NCBI RefSeq assembly: GCF_016863115.1
Contig: NZ_BOOG01000035.1
Location: 18,764-82,763 of the forward strand
DNA from: Sphaerimonospora thailandensis
Lineage (GTDB): Bacteria; Actinomycetota; Actinomycetes; Streptosporangiales; Streptosporangiaceae
Direction of reading: 5' to 3'
Length of the DNA stretch: 64,000 bases
Part shown: piece after piece, positions 9,496 to 18,343 of the stretch
How the letters are laid out: every line of letters begins with the position of its first letter
Position numbering within the stretch: position 1 is the stretch's first letter
Notes under the pieces: model-generated
Database searches by the model: none
The model's input: the letters and a program-made list of their open reading frames with translations, nothing else
Told to the model about the DNA's origin: nothing
Made by a program: the position numbers and the translations under genes

Positions 9496-10074
9496 CTAGC
9501 GGCGGCCCCACCCGCCCCACCAGCGTCTCTTGGAACGTTCGACAGTGCCGCCCGCCTCGATCCTGGCGACGGTCGCACCCGGTACGGCATGGGCGAGCCG
9601 GTCGAGCGCGGCGGGATCGCGTCTGGCCTCCTCGACGAGCGAAAGCGCCCGCAGCATGCCGCCCTCGATCACGAACGGGATCGGGCCCGCGACGTCGACG
9701 ACCACGGCCGCGGCCTCCTCATGTCGTGCGGCCTGACAGACCTGGGGCGCCGTGGCCTGCACCGGGCGTGCGTCCGGCCGCCACTTCTTCATCGGATCGA
9801 CCCCGGTGAACGCCAGCACCGCCTCCCTGCCGTCCCTGCCGACCAGCTTGGGGAGCGCCATCTCGCTCTCCTTCTCCTGGCGCAGGCCGTGTTCCCCCAC
9901 CTCCGACTCGGTCAGCAGGGCGACCACCGGCACCAGCAGCCTGGTCTCGGCGAGGGCGGCCAGCACGTCGGCGGCCGTAGCCGTACCGGCCTGGAACCCG
10001 GTCAGCGCCGAGGCGACCGCCTCGTCGGCGCCGCCGTCGTCGTCTGGGCGCATGGGCTGCGGAATCACTGGCAC
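9496..10074 (-). CDS. SseB family protein
   Basis: About 192 residues from a GTG start; an ATG 7 codons later and an upstream in-frame ATG are alternatives. The SseB core is visible as L-V-P-V-V-A-L-L-T (strand), L-P-K-L-V-G-R-D-G-R-E-A-V-L-A-F-T (about 75-92) and V-V-D-V-A-G-P-I-P-F-V-I (about 130-141), followed by an R-D-P-A-A-L-D-R-L segment. SseB-domain proteins are common in actinobacteria and their role there is unknown. It lies 10 bases before the peptidase gene and may head the operon leading into the aro genes. Confidence 0.78.
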   Translation of the reverse strand: MPVIPQPMRPDDDGGADEAVASALTGFQAGTATAADVLAALAETRLLVPVVALLTESEVGEHGLRQEKESEMALPKLVGRDGREAVLAFTGVDPMKKWRPDARPVQATAPQVCQAARHEEAAAVVVDVAGPIPFVIEGGMLRALSLVEEARRDPAALDRLAHAVPGATVARIEAGGTVERSKRRWWGGWGRR

Positions 10075-10203
10075 GCCTGCCAATCCTAGTGCCGCCCCCC
10101 CGCACCCCCCTCGCCGCACCCGTGCACGAACGTTCAAGACAGGCGCCGTCCGCGCCGCGTACAACCGGGTCGACGCATCGGCTTCGCTGGAGGTGGGCGG
10201 CGC

Positions 10204-11112
10204 ATGGACATGGTGGGGTTCATCGGGCTGGGAGTGATGGGCCGACCGATGGCCCTGAACCTGGTCCGGGCGGGCGTTCCGCTGATCGTGTGGAACCGTA
10301 CGGCGTCACGCTGCGACCCGGTGGTCGCCGCGGGGGCCCGGCGCGCTGACGGCCCCGGCGAGGTGTTCGAGCGCTCCGAGGTGGTGCTGCTGATGCCGGC
10401 CGACGAGACGGCGATCGACGCCATCTTGGGCCGCGGGTCCGCGGAGTTCGCCTCCCGGGTGCGCGGCCGTACGGTCGTGCAGATGGGCACGATCGACGCG
10501 TCGTACTCTCTCGACCTGGCCGCGGAGATCGCGGCGGCCGGCGGTGACTACGTCGAGGCGCCGGTGTCGGGTTCACGCGGCCCGGCCGAGACCGGCGAAC
10601 TGGTCGGGATGCTGGCCGGCGCCGATCGCGCGGTCGAGCGGGTCCGTCCGCTGCTGGCGCCCATGTGCGCGGAGGTGTTCGTCTGCGGCGCGGTGCCCTC
10701 GGCGCTGGTCATGAAGTTCGCGGTCAACCTGTTTTTGATCACAATGGTGACCGGGCTCGCCGAGGCCTTCCACTTCGCGGAGGAGAGCGGCCTGGACGCG
10801 ACGCTGTTGGAACGGATCCTCGACGCGGGCCCCATGGCGTCGGCGGTCTCGCGGGTCAAGGCGCGCAAGCTGGTGCGGAGCGACTTCGAGGTGCAGGCCG
10901 CGATCGCCGACGTGTTGAAGAACAACCAGCTGATCGCGGACGCGGCCCGTGGCCGGGGGGTCGCCGCCCCGCTGCTGGACGCCTGTCACGCGCTGTTCGC
11001 CGAGACGCTCGACCTCGGACACGCCGGTGCGGACATGGCCGCGGTGATCCACGCGCTGCGGGCACGCACCGGCACCCGCCCACGTGACAGTCGCCGTTCG
11101 CTATCCGGATAA
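10204..11112 (+). CDS. NAD(P)-binding beta-hydroxyacid dehydrogenase
   Basis: 302 residues of the 3-hydroxyisobutyrate dehydrogenase/tartronate semialdehyde reductase family. The Rossmann motif G-F-I-G-L-G-V-M-G is at residues 5-13, the substrate-binding V-S-G-S-R-G-P-A-E near 120-128 and the catalytic Lys in M-K-F-A-V-N near 170-175. GGAGG stands about 10 bases before the ATG. Such enzymes oxidise or reduce short beta-hydroxyacids, or act as imine reductases; the specificity cannot be read here. It is monocistronic as far as visible. Confidence 0.87.
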   Translation: MDMVGFIGLGVMGRPMALNLVRAGVPLIVWNRTASRCDPVVAAGARRADGPGEVFERSEVVLLMPADETAIDAILGRGSAEFASRVRGRTVVQMGTIDASYSLDLAAEIAAAGGDYVEAPVSGSRGPAETGELVGMLAGADRAVERVRPLLAPMCAEVFVCGAVPSALVMKFAVNLFLITMVTGLAEAFHFAEESGLDATLLERILDAGPMASAVSRVKARKLVRSDFEVQAAIADVLKNNQLIADAARGRGVAAPLLDACHALFAETLDLGHAGADMAAVIHALRARTGTRPRDSRRSLSG

Positions 11113-11337
11113 CAGCCTCGCCGGGAGGATAGCTGATCGCCATGGGAATGGCTATCTTCCAATTCGGACAGTTTTTAAGACCGCGTGAATCAACCCGAGT
11201 GGCATCGCAGGACAACGGAGAAACGAGCATCGGCGGATCCGTTGAACGGTAACAGCGCGAACGGCGCGAAGGAATCGCTGGCCGCCAGTCCTTCTCCATG
11301 CGAGGCCTGTCTCCGGGTGACCGAGGAGCGCAGCACT

Positions 11338-11784
11338 ATGACCTACCAGATCTTCGATGACTCCGCCGCCGTCGCCGCGATGCTGCAGATGGCGAATGTC
11401 TACACCTGTCCCGTGCCGCACATGCTTGGGGCAGCGGGGGTGGTGCGCCGCCGCGCACAGAACGTGCTCGCAGCCTGGGGGATTCCGGCCGCCGCCGCCC
11501 AGGAGGCCCTGCTGGTGATCTCTGAGCTGGTCACCAATGCCGTTCTGTACGGCCTGCCCCCTGCCGAGTTGCGGCTCTGCCTGCACCGCCAAGGTGTGCG
11601 CACGGTCGTGCGCGTCGAGGTCGCCAACGCTGGAGCAGGGCTGGCTTCCGCATGGCCGGACAGCGCTCCGCGCGCGCGTGACCGCGGGTGCGCCAACTCC
11701 GTCGTCAAGGCATTGGCCATCCGGGACGGCACCGACAGCCTTTCCGGCACGATCATCCGATGGGCGGAACTGCCGGCCTTCTGA
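11338..11784 (+). CDS. HATPase_c_2 ATP-binding protein (anti-sigma-factor kinase-like)
   Basis: 148 residues from an ATG preceded by GAGGAG; the frame is open back to 11185 but those 51 extra residues are not conserved-looking. The GHKL N-box appears as L-L-V-I-S-E-L-V-T-N-A-V near residues 60-71. The later G-box is poor (D-R-G-C-A-N-S-V-V-K in place of G-R-G-L-x-L-V), so ATP binding may be weak. The family contains RsbW/SpoIIAB-like kinases that sequester sigma factors, and is greatly expanded in actinomycetes. No sigma or anti-anti-sigma gene is adjacent. Confidence 0.78.
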   Translation: MTYQIFDDSAAVAAMLQMANVYTCPVPHMLGAAGVVRRRAQNVLAAWGIPAAAAQEALLVISELVTNAVLYGLPPAELRLCLHRQGVRTVVRVEVANAGAGLASAWPDSAPRARDRGCANSVVKALAIRDGTDSLSGTIIRWAELPAF

Positions 11785-11815
11785 CGGTCGTCCGGCAGTC
11801 CTTCCCGGATTCGGG

Positions 11816-12928
11816 TCAACGGTACAGCGTCTCCGATGGGGTCTCTCCGAACCGCTGGCGATAGGCGAGGGAGAAGCGCCCCAGGTGTACGAACCCCCAG
11901 TGAAAGGCGATGTCGGTGACCGTGGAGGTTCTCGGAGCGCCGACGGTCAGCTCGGCGCGCACCCGGTCCAGGCGCACGTCCCGCAGGTAGGTCATCGGCG
12001 TGGCGCTCAGGTGGCGGCGGAACCCCTCCTGGAGCGCGCGGGCGCCCACTCCGACGGCCTCGGCGATGTCCGCGGTCGTGAGCGGCTCGGCGGCATGCGC
12101 CTCGATCAGGTCCAGGGCCCGCTTCACCGTGGGCGGCGCGACGCGTAGCTGTTCCCCCAGCAGAGCCGGGGTGTAATTGCTGGGCTGCGCCAGGAGAAGC
12201 TGCGTCATCAGCAGCTCTTCCAACTGTTTGAAGGCCAGCGGCTGAGCGAGCAAACCGCCGCCGCGCTCCGCCTCCCCGCGAAGCAGGTCCACGATCGACA
12301 ACCAGGAACGCACGGAAGGCCGGAGCAGGTCCATGCCCAGCGAGAAGACGAGAGGGCGATGCACCTGCCGCCCGAGCATTCGGCCGAGGTGGGCTTCGAG
12401 CTCAGAGCGATCCAGCGTCGTGACGAGCTGACAGGTCCCAGCCGCCCAGCGCATGTATTTACCCACCTCCGGCGACAACACGGAGGCGCGCTGCGGGGTC
12501 GCCACGATGTGCTCCCGGTCGCGGGACACCTCGGCGATGCCGACCAGCGGAATCTCGACGAAGAAACAGCTGTCCGAGGTATCTGACGTGATCAGTACCT
12601 CCGCCCCGTAGCCGATGCAGTACAGGCCGATCCGGTCGAACGTCACCGCGTTCATGTAGGCGTCGAGCCGAGCCCCATGCTCAACCAGCCGCAGCCTGTG
12701 AGGAGAGAACACACTCCCGACTTTCGCGCAGGCCTCATCGATCTCGTGCGTGCGAAACCGCTCATACTCGGCGAGCGGCAGCAGCTGAGCGGCCACCTCA
12801 CCCACCCCCTCAGCGTCGCGCGATCCGGCGGCCACCACATCAGGCGGACAGCGGCCGCATACCCATACCGGACCTGGCTCAACTCGCATGATAAGAGCCG
12901 CGACGAGGCGGGGTTGACGAAGGGGCAC
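11816..12928 (-). CDS. AraC family regulator with AraC-binding-like N-terminal domain
   Basis: 370 residues. The first about 240 form a sensor domain of the type found with AraC-binding-like regulators (PF14525 type), including the R-A-S-V-L-S-P segment. The last about 110 hold the paired helix-turn-helix, with L-T-T-A-D-I-A-E-A-V-G-V-G-A-R-A-L-Q-E-G-F in the first HTH and D-I-A-F-H-W-G-F-V-H-L-G-R-F in the second. The ligand is unknown. It is convergent with the ATPase gene and in the same direction as the second AraC gene upstream. Confidence 0.88.
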   Translation of the reverse strand: MPLRQPRLVAALIMRVEPGPVWVCGRCPPDVVAAGSRDAEGVGEVAAQLLPLAEYERFRTHEIDEACAKVGSVFSPHRLRLVEHGARLDAYMNAVTFDRIGLYCIGYGAEVLITSDTSDSCFFVEIPLVGIAEVSRDREHIVATPQRASVLSPEVGKYMRWAAGTCQLVTTLDRSELEAHLGRMLGRQVHRPLVFSLGMDLLRPSVRSWLSIVDLLRGEAERGGGLLAQPLAFKQLEELLMTQLLLAQPSNYTPALLGEQLRVAPPTVKRALDLIEAHAAEPLTTADIAEAVGVGARALQEGFRRHLSATPMTYLRDVRLDRVRAELTVGAPRTSTVTDIAFHWGFVHLGRFSLAYRQRFGETPSETLYR

Positions 12929-12949
12929 GCTCTCTTGTGTCCAATGGAG

Positions 12950-13828
12950 TCAGGATCGTCGGATAAGACGATGGCCATGGGCCGTACCGACCGCCGTTGC
13001 CCAGGCCGCGGGGGTCAGGCCGTATGCCCGCTTGAACATCCGGGTCAGGTGGGCCTGGTCGGCGAACCCGGCCATGACGGCGACATCGGACAGCCGCCGG
13101 CCGGTACGGATCAGCCGTCGAGCCATGTCGAGCTGTCGCATCGTGCGGAACCGGGTGGGGCTCGTGCCGAAGGCGGCACGGAACTGGCGGGCCACCGACC
13201 AGCGGTCCAGACCCGCCACGATCTCGAGTTCCTCGGCACGGTGACGCGTGGTGGGATCATCAGACAGCAGGGCGCGGACGCGCCGCACGGCCGTCATGTC
13301 CAGTGCGACCGGGCGACGGCGGGAGGGCGCCGCGTGGGTACGCAGCACATCTGCTATCGCCGTCGCCGTCTCGGCCGCCTCGACGTCGTCGAGCGGCTCG
13401 TCGATGTTGGTGAGGAATCCGGCCAGATGCGACGGCACCGCGTGGATCACCGGATCGGCCACGAAGGGCAGCGGCCCGCCGCCGAGGGCGTCCCGTACCA
13501 GGACCGGGTCCAGATAGATGATCCGGTAGCCGAAGCCGTCCTCGGTGCCTGCGGCGCCGTCGTGAAGCTCGTCGGGGTGCAGGACGTGCCATTCTCCGGG
13601 CAGGCAGTGACGCCGCTCGCCGCGATAGCGGAACGTCTGGACACCCGCCAGCGTGATGCCCACGGCGTAGGTGTCGTGCCGGTGCGGTGAGAACGCCTCC
13701 CCCACGAGCGCGGCCTCCAGCCGCTCGATGCCCGGGGCGCCACCACCGAGCCGGAAGCGATTCCCCCCCGACGGCAGGTGCCGCCGCAGCAGCTCAACTC
13801 CGCCCGCGTTGTCGCGCATGTTCGGCAC
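12950..13828 (-). CDS. AraC family regulator with cupin-like N-terminus
   Basis: 292 residues. The N-terminal part has cupin-type motifs: S-P-H-R-H-D-T-Y near residue 46, then L-P-G-E-W-H-V-L-H-P-D-E-L-H-D near 75-90. The C-terminal 110 residues hold the AraC DNA-binding domain, with L-D-R-W-S-V-A-R-Q-F-R-A-A-F-G and M-A-G-F-A-D-Q-A-H-L-T-R-M-F. Regulators of this layout often control a neighbouring transporter gene (LysE type in many actinobacteria), but none is adjacent here. An ATG three codons downstream is an alternative start. Confidence 0.87.
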   Translation of the reverse strand: MPNMRDNAGGVELLRRHLPSGGNRFRLGGGAPGIERLEAALVGEAFSPHRHDTYAVGITLAGVQTFRYRGERRHCLPGEWHVLHPDELHDGAAGTEDGFGYRIIYLDPVLVRDALGGGPLPFVADPVIHAVPSHLAGFLTNIDEPLDDVEAAETATAIADVLRTHAAPSRRRPVALDMTAVRRVRALLSDDPTTRHRAEELEIVAGLDRWSVARQFRAAFGTSPTRFRTMRQLDMARRLIRTGRRLSDVAVMAGFADQAHLTRMFKRAYGLTPAAWATAVGTAHGHRLIRRS

Positions 13829-13934
13829 ACTACGGGTGACCGTCCAAGATTTCGATCGCTTGGCCAGGACGGGATATATGAGGATGAATCGACAGAGACT
13901 CCCCTCATCGCCCGAGCACCCGGTAATCGACCAT

Positions 13935-13977
13935 GACGTTAGTGCTGCGGAAAAGGCGTTTTCACAGCACTAACGTC
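13935..13977 (-). terminator. Perfect 13-bp inverted repeat with nested stem
   Basis: GACGTTAGTGCTG at 13935-13947 and its exact reverse complement at 13965-13977 enclose a 17-base spacer that itself contains a 5-bp stem (GAAAA/TTTTC). It lies about 45 bases beyond the stop of the barbiturase-family gene, so it most likely ends that operon. There is no U-tract, so an operator for a dimeric regulator is the alternative. Confidence 0.55.
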
Positions 13978-14020
13978 GTGATCGATTCGTTCCGACAGGC
14001 GGCGAACGCTGGTCGCGGCG

Positions 14021-15127
14021 TCAGGAGAGGTCGGCGATGGCGATGACCGGGCCGCCGCCGGAGGGGCCCTGGTGTACGGCCGCCACCGAGACGAACACCG
14101 CCGGGTCGCCGGTCACGCTCGCCACGACACCGCCGACGGTGGCCTTGATCTGCCGGTGCCAGTGCACGTCGGAGTCGTCGAGCATGATGTTGCGGCGGCC
14201 GCGCACCCGCCCGGACGGGTCGGCCTCGCACTTCAGGAAGAGGTTGACCAGTCGGCCGCCGAGATCGCTCGGGTGCGGCCGCTCGGGCAGTTCGATGCCC
14301 GCGTCGCGGATGGCCGCCCAGACGCCGTCGGTGTCGAGTGCGTCCTTCATGACCGAATGCCCGGCGCGGTACCGCCCGCCGATGCCGCGCACGTTGCCGA
14401 CCACCACGATCTGCGCGCGGTCGAGCTCCACGCCGCTGGAGCACGAGGCGACCGACGAGAAGAGCGACAGGTCCTTGTGGATCTGCTCGGCCGTCGGCAT
14501 CTCGATCTCGCCGAGCGCCACGGCGATGCCGAGGGCGGTGGTGGAGTTGGAGATGTCCATCGACTTGAGCGTGTCCTCGGTGACGACCGTCTGGCCGCGC
14601 TCCTTCGCGTCGGTGATGGTGGCGAGCGTGAGCAGCGGCGTCTTGGTCTGCACGTAGTGCACGTCGGCCGGGTCGTCGATGCCCGCGATCTTCATGGCCT
14701 CCCGCACTCCGGCGGCGACCTTCTCCACCATCGCGGGCCTGCCGATGTCCTCGGGCAGGATGACCTCGCTCATGGCCACGCCGACGCTCAGTCGCGGCTC
14801 GTCGGACTGTACGGCCTGGGCAGGGTCGATCGTCGCGAAGATCGTCGCGTGCGGGCTGAGCACGCCGTCGGTGCCGCCGGACCAGACGAGCGGCACCTGC
14901 GCCGCCTCTTCGGGCGTACGGGTGCCCTTGGCCACGAGAACCTCGCGGAAGGCGCGGTCGGCCAGGATCCGGGTGTAGTCGTTGACGCCGCCGTTGCCCT
15001 CGGTCTTGCCGATCACCGCCAGCACCCGGTCGGCCTCGATCACTCCGTCGTCGATGAGTCGTGCGAGTCCGGAAGCGTCGGTGACGCTCTCGATGGCGAC
15101 TTTCCGTACCTCGATCGGATCCGGCAT
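14021..15127 (-). CDS. Barbiturase / cyanuric acid amidohydrolase family ring-opening hydrolase
   Basis: 368 residues, the normal length of this small family, whose members open barbituric acid (to ureidomalonate) or cyanuric acid rings. The family fold has three similar units, each with a Lys-Ser pair; here I see Lys41 (G-K-T-E-G-N-G-G) with Ser83 (W-S-G-G-T-D-G), Lys162 (Q-T-K-T-P) with Ser230/231 (S-C-S-S-G), and Lys299 (F-L-K-C-E) with Ser356 (G-P-S-G-G-G-P). The ATG is immediately downstream of the carbamate kinase stop, implying one transcript. Barbiturase and cyanurate hydrolase cannot be separated by eye. Barbiturase is favoured because this is an actinomycete and the permease at 41-42 kb looks pyrimidine-type, but this is inference. 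Confidence 0.85.
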   Translation of the reverse strand: MPDPIEVRKVAIESVTDASGLARLIDDGVIEADRVLAVIGKTEGNGGVNDYTRILADRAFREVLVAKGTRTPEEAAQVPLVWSGGTDGVLSPHATIFATIDPAQAVQSDEPRLSVGVAMSEVILPEDIGRPAMVEKVAAGVREAMKIAGIDDPADVHYVQTKTPLLTLATITDAKERGQTVVTEDTLKSMDISNSTTALGIAVALGEIEMPTAEQIHKDLSLFSSVASCSSGVELDRAQIVVVGNVRGIGGRYRAGHSVMKDALDTDGVWAAIRDAGIELPERPHPSDLGGRLVNLFLKCEADPSGRVRGRRNIMLDDSDVHWHRQIKATVGGVVASVTGDPAVFVSVAAVHQGPSGGGPVIAIADLS

Positions 15128-16114
15128 CTATTCCTCCACCCCTCTGGACACCCTTGTCCCGATATTTCCTGATAGGGCCTCGCCGATGTGTTCCAGCGAG
15201 GTGATCACCGCACGTTCCCCGCCCTGCTCGACGAACCGCAGCGCGGCTTCCACCTTGGGGCCCATGCTGCCGCTCGCGAAGTGCCCCGCGTCCTGCAACT
15301 CGCGCAACTCGCGCACGGTCACCGCCTCGACGGGCTTGGCGTCCGGGCCGCCGAACCCGACGACGGCATGCGGCACATCTGTCGCGATGACCAGGTCGGT
15401 CGCCCGTACGGCCCGCGCCAGAACATCGGCGGCGAGATCCTTGTCGATCACGGCCTCGACGCCGCGCAGCGTCCCATCGGGGTCGCGGACCACCGGCACT
15501 CCCCCGCCACCGGCGGCGACGACCGTGTAGCCCAGCTCCATCAGCGCGATGGCGGCCGGGGCGTCCAGCACCTCGACGGGATCCGGTGAGGCGACCACCC
15601 TGCGCCAGCCGCGTTCGAACCGCCGCCAGATCTGCCCCTGCTCCTCGAAACGCCGGGCCTCGTCCTCGTCGAAGTACCGCCCGATGGGTTTGGTCGGACG
15701 CTGGAACGCGGGGTCGTCCGCGTCGACCAGGGTCCTGGTCACGACCGTGGCGACCCGGGCCGGCTCGGGCGCCGGCGCCTGTTCGAGGGCGTTCATGATC
15801 AGGTTGCCGATCGTGCCCTGTGTCTGCGCCACGCACCAGTCCAGCGGGACCGGCGGCACCGTGTGAGCGGCGAGCTGGTTCTTCAGGATCAGGTTGCCGA
15901 CCTGGGGACCGTTCCCGTGGGTGAGCACGACCTGGTGGCCCGCCGACATGAGCGCGGCGACATGGGTCATCGCGCGCCGGACGGCATGCCACTGATCCGC
16001 CGGTGCCGCGCTCCCGTCGGAGGTCGTCATGGCGTTGCCACCCAGCGCGATCAGCACGCGTTTGCCCACATCAGGCAAACTATCCAGCCCGCGGCACGCC
16101 TTCATTGGCGACAT
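15128..16114 (-). CDS. Carbamate kinase
   Basis: About 328 residues from the ATG at 16114, which follows GAGGGGTGGG; a GTG at 16069 gives the shortest family-like start and the frame is open to 16153. Carbamate kinase makes ATP from carbamoyl phosphate and ADP. Family motifs are L-I-A-L-G-G-N-A-M near the N-terminus, L-T-H-G-N-G-P-Q-V-G, A-Q-T-Q-G-T-I-G, A-A-G-G-G-G-V-P-V and F-A-S-G-S-M-G-P-K-V-E-A-A near the C-terminus. No arginine deiminase or ornithine carbamoyltransferase gene is present; the partner is the ring-opening hydrolase directly downstream. Confidence 0.92.
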   Translation of the reverse strand: MSPMKACRGLDSLPDVGKRVLIALGGNAMTTSDGSAAPADQWHAVRRAMTHVAALMSAGHQVVLTHGNGPQVGNLILKNQLAAHTVPPVPLDWCVAQTQGTIGNLIMNALEQAPAPEPARVATVVTRTLVDADDPAFQRPTKPIGRYFDEDEARRFEEQGQIWRRFERGWRRVVASPDPVEVLDAPAAIALMELGYTVVAAGGGGVPVVRDPDGTLRGVEAVIDKDLAADVLARAVRATDLVIATDVPHAVVGFGGPDAKPVEAVTVRELRELQDAGHFASGSMGPKVEAALRFVEQGGERAVITSLEHIGEALSGNIGTRVSRGVEE

Positions 16115-16203
16115 TCGCCCACCCCTCACCCGCCCCTGGGCAAGATTCACCAAGGTGATCGGTGGGAGGTCCGTACGCGTTGATCGCGAGACAGAATCGG
16201 AAT

Positions 16204-16554
16204 ATGCCCCCCGTGAACGAGCAGCCCGAGAAGCTGGAAGCCACCGAGTTGGGCGCCGCCTTCGCGGCCCGGCGCGAGCTCGGCCCGCAGTACGAGCTTG
16301 AACTCGCCGAGTCGCTCACCGACCGGATCAACGCGGTGATCGACAATCGGCTGGCCGCGCAGAAGGTACGGCGCCCGCCGCTGGACTGGGCCCAGATGAC
16401 ACTCGGCCTCGGCTCCCTCTCCCTGTCGATCCCCCTCGTCGCGATCACAGCTGGTACAGGCGGCGGCACCGCCGCCATGCTCCTCATCTTCGCCGTGGTG
16501 GCCATTGTCAATCTGGCCTACGTCCTCACCCGCGCACTCCACCGCCGCGACTGA
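16204..16554 (+). CDS. Small membrane protein, function unknown
   Basis: About 116 residues from ATG 16204 (frame open to 16162). The N-terminal half is charged and helical (E-L-E-L-A-E-S-L-T-D-R-I near residues 30-45) and the C-terminal half has two hydrophobic segments (about 65-85 and 90-110) with a short glycine-rich turn. The layout suggests a cytoplasmic helix on a two-helix membrane hairpin. It is divergent from the carbamate kinase gene. No family recognised. Confidence 0.65.
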   Translation: MPPVNEQPEKLEATELGAAFAARRELGPQYELELAESLTDRINAVIDNRLAAQKVRRPPLDWAQMTLGLGSLSLSIPLVAITAGTGGGTAAMLLIFAVVAIVNLAYVLTRALHRRD

Positions 16555-16583
16555 GGGATGTGCCCAGAAGGGTTCACCCGGCT

Positions 16584-16632
16584 GTCACCAGAGGTAGTCA
16601 TCCCGGGCGTTTCTCGTCGAGGTGATCATCAT
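16584..16632 (-). pseudogene. YoeB toxin stub, 15 codons then TGA
   Basis: An ATG overlapping the stop of the YefM-like gene (ATGA) opens a frame reading M-M-I-T-S-T-R-N-A-R-D-D-Y-L-W and then TGA and Gln. YoeB toxins begin in the same way (Met, beta strand, then W-E-D-Y-L-Y-W-Q), so the sequence ends exactly inside the conserved Y-L-W-W-Q. Nothing YoeB-like follows the stop before the convergent gene. I read it as the residue of a lost YoeB toxin gene. Confidence 0.6.
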
Positions 16633-16832
16633 TCAACGAACTCATGTAGCGTGCCGCCGCCGTTCTCCAGCCGCTCGATCGCCATCATGAGACGACGAGC
16701 ATTCGCCGGGCTGCGCAACAGGCAGGCCGCCTCCCGCCGCGATCGATCATCGTCCAGAGAGACGGTTACCACCGACTTGCGGCCAGTACCCGTGACCGCG
16801 ACATCATCACGATCTTTCTCGGCGCGCGTCAT
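16629..16832 (-). pseudogene. YefM-type antitoxin lacking its N-terminus
   Basis: 67 residues starting at an ATG that overlaps the stop of the XRE gene (ATGA). The sequence A-A-C-L-L-R-S-P-A-N-A-R-R-L-M near residues 35-49 is the hallmark of YefM antitoxins, and the preceding strand D-V-A-V-T-G-T-G-R-K matches the YefM strand before the E-T-x-Y-L-L-R segment. The first 20 or so residues of a normal YefM (S-x-S-E-A-R-x-x-L-x-x-L), part of its DNA-binding region, are missing: that DNA now encodes the end of the XRE protein. It may be expressed by coupling, but as an autoregulated antitoxin it looks defunct. Confidence 0.65.
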
Positions 16833-18151
16833 GTACTGGCGGTGAGCCGGAGGGCGAGAAGCTCGCGGAACTCGCCGACGGCGGGGCGTTCTCGCTGTTC
16901 GCGCGGTACGGCACGGAGCACCCATCGGGCCGTCTCGGTCGTCATGGCGCTGCTGGCCTCGGGACGAATGTCACCCATCACCGTCGCGGCAAGGCGCACG
17001 CCCTCGTCTACGCCCCCGTTGAGGATCACGCACAGGGCCGTGTGCAACTGGATCATTGCCAGGTACTGGTTATCACGGGTCGATGCCAGCGCGACTTCGC
17101 GGGCCTGCAAGTGGGCGGACTCGTCGCCCGTGCCCGCGTAAATCATGCACTCCCCGTAGGCCAATTGGCCCGCGCGCCAGTAGCCCGGCATGATGCTGGC
17201 CCCCGGAGGATCGGCCGCCAGCAGGTCACGGGTGACGTCGAGTGCTCGCCGAGCCTCCTCGTGCCTGCTGAGCAGGGCGAATGCCTTGGCCTGAGAACAC
17301 GTGGCCAGCGCCAGCCCCAGGGACGGCCGAGATCCGGCGATCTGCTGCGCGTTCTGAGTGAGTTGGAGAACGGCCTCCGGTGCGCGCTGGCCGTACAACC
17401 CGTGGCCGGTCTCCGTTGCCAGGACGCACAGCATGAGTTCGAGATCACCGGAGGCGTCGGCGGACTGGCGGGCCGTACGCCACCAGCGCAGGGCGGCTCC
17501 GTGCTCGCCGAGCCGGGTCAGCGCGTTGGCGTGGACGGTCGCGAGCGCGGCCGTGACCCGCTGCAGCTCGGTCACGTCGGCGGGCGTGGCCGTCTCGATC
17601 TGCCGCCGTAGGGCCATCAGGTCGATGAGGAGATCGGCCGCGACCTGCGCGGGAGGGCGAGTCCGCAGCGCGTACAGGTGATCGGCACAGGCGAGGTTCC
17701 AGTCCTCGTTGCTACGGGGCTCGCCGTTCATGGCCAGGTCGAAAAGGCGGCGCACCGGCTCGTCCCCAGGACTGATCGCCCCGAAGCCGATGCCGGCGAC
17801 GGCCATCTGGAGCAGGCGACGACGCTCCATCATGTCACTCTCGTCACGATTTGAGGTTTCGGTCTTGGCCACGGCCTGGAGCCGCGCCAATTCGGCCACT
17901 GCCCGATGAAGCGCGATGAGGAATCCGTCCGCCCGGAGGAAGCCGTCCAAGCGCTGCACCGAATCGGCATGAGGCAGACATTCCCCGCGTTCCCACCGGG
18001 CAATCCTCGACCAATCGGTATGAGTTTCTCGACCCACCTCGACCAGGGGAATCTCACCACGACTCCGGCGCAGCGCGAACCCGAACAGGTGCAACGGCGA
18101 TGCGCTCGGGTCCACCGGGTTGGGTTTACGCGACATGCTGTGCTGCTCCAA
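16829..18151 (-). CDS. XRE-like transcriptional regulator with TPR-type C-terminus
   Basis: 440 residues. Residues 20-75 form a helix-turn-helix (F-A-L-R-R-S-R-G-E-I-P-L-V-E-V-G-R-E-T, then I-A-R-W-E-R-G-E-C-L-P). After a linker with M-M-E-R-R-R-L-L-Q-M-A, residues 130-430 are alpha-helical with TPR-like repeats. This layout is common in actinomycete regulators found beside small DUF6907-type genes, as here, where a divergent DUF6907 pair starts 190 bases away. Its stop overlaps the ATG of the truncated YefM antitoxin, so the last residues may be derived from a fusion event. Confidence 0.82.
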   Translation of the reverse strand: MEQHSMSRKPNPVDPSASPLHLFGFALRRSRGEIPLVEVGRETHTDWSRIARWERGECLPHADSVQRLDGFLRADGFLIALHRAVAELARLQAVAKTETSNRDESDMMERRRLLQMAVAGIGFGAISPGDEPVRRLFDLAMNGEPRSNEDWNLACADHLYALRTRPPAQVAADLLIDLMALRRQIETATPADVTELQRVTAALATVHANALTRLGEHGAALRWWRTARQSADASGDLELMLCVLATETGHGLYGQRAPEAVLQLTQNAQQIAGSRPSLGLALATCSQAKAFALLSRHEEARRALDVTRDLLAADPPGASIMPGYWRAGQLAYGECMIYAGTGDESAHLQAREVALASTRDNQYLAMIQLHTALCVILNGGVDEGVRLAATVMGDIRPEASSAMTTETARWVLRAVPREQRERPAVGEFRELLALRLTAST

Positions 18152-18343
18152 TTGGCGTTGTTGGCTTGCGCATTCCGGCCAGGTGAAACCGCTTCAGCGG
18201 TCTTTGATCCACCGTCAGTATGAACCTGAAAACGCCCAGCGTCCTGGAAATAAGGACGGCAACAAACCCCGGAAACAGCGGGACCCGCAGGCGCTGCCCA
18301 CGCCGTACGGGCCCCTTGATCAGGAAGTGAGGTTTCCTGACCC

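Noticed and set aside
13962..15992. 676-residue frame antisense or shifted to the barbiturase/carbamate kinase genes
   Set aside because: Arg-rich low-complexity translation; it is the shifted frame of two recognised enzymes on the same strand.
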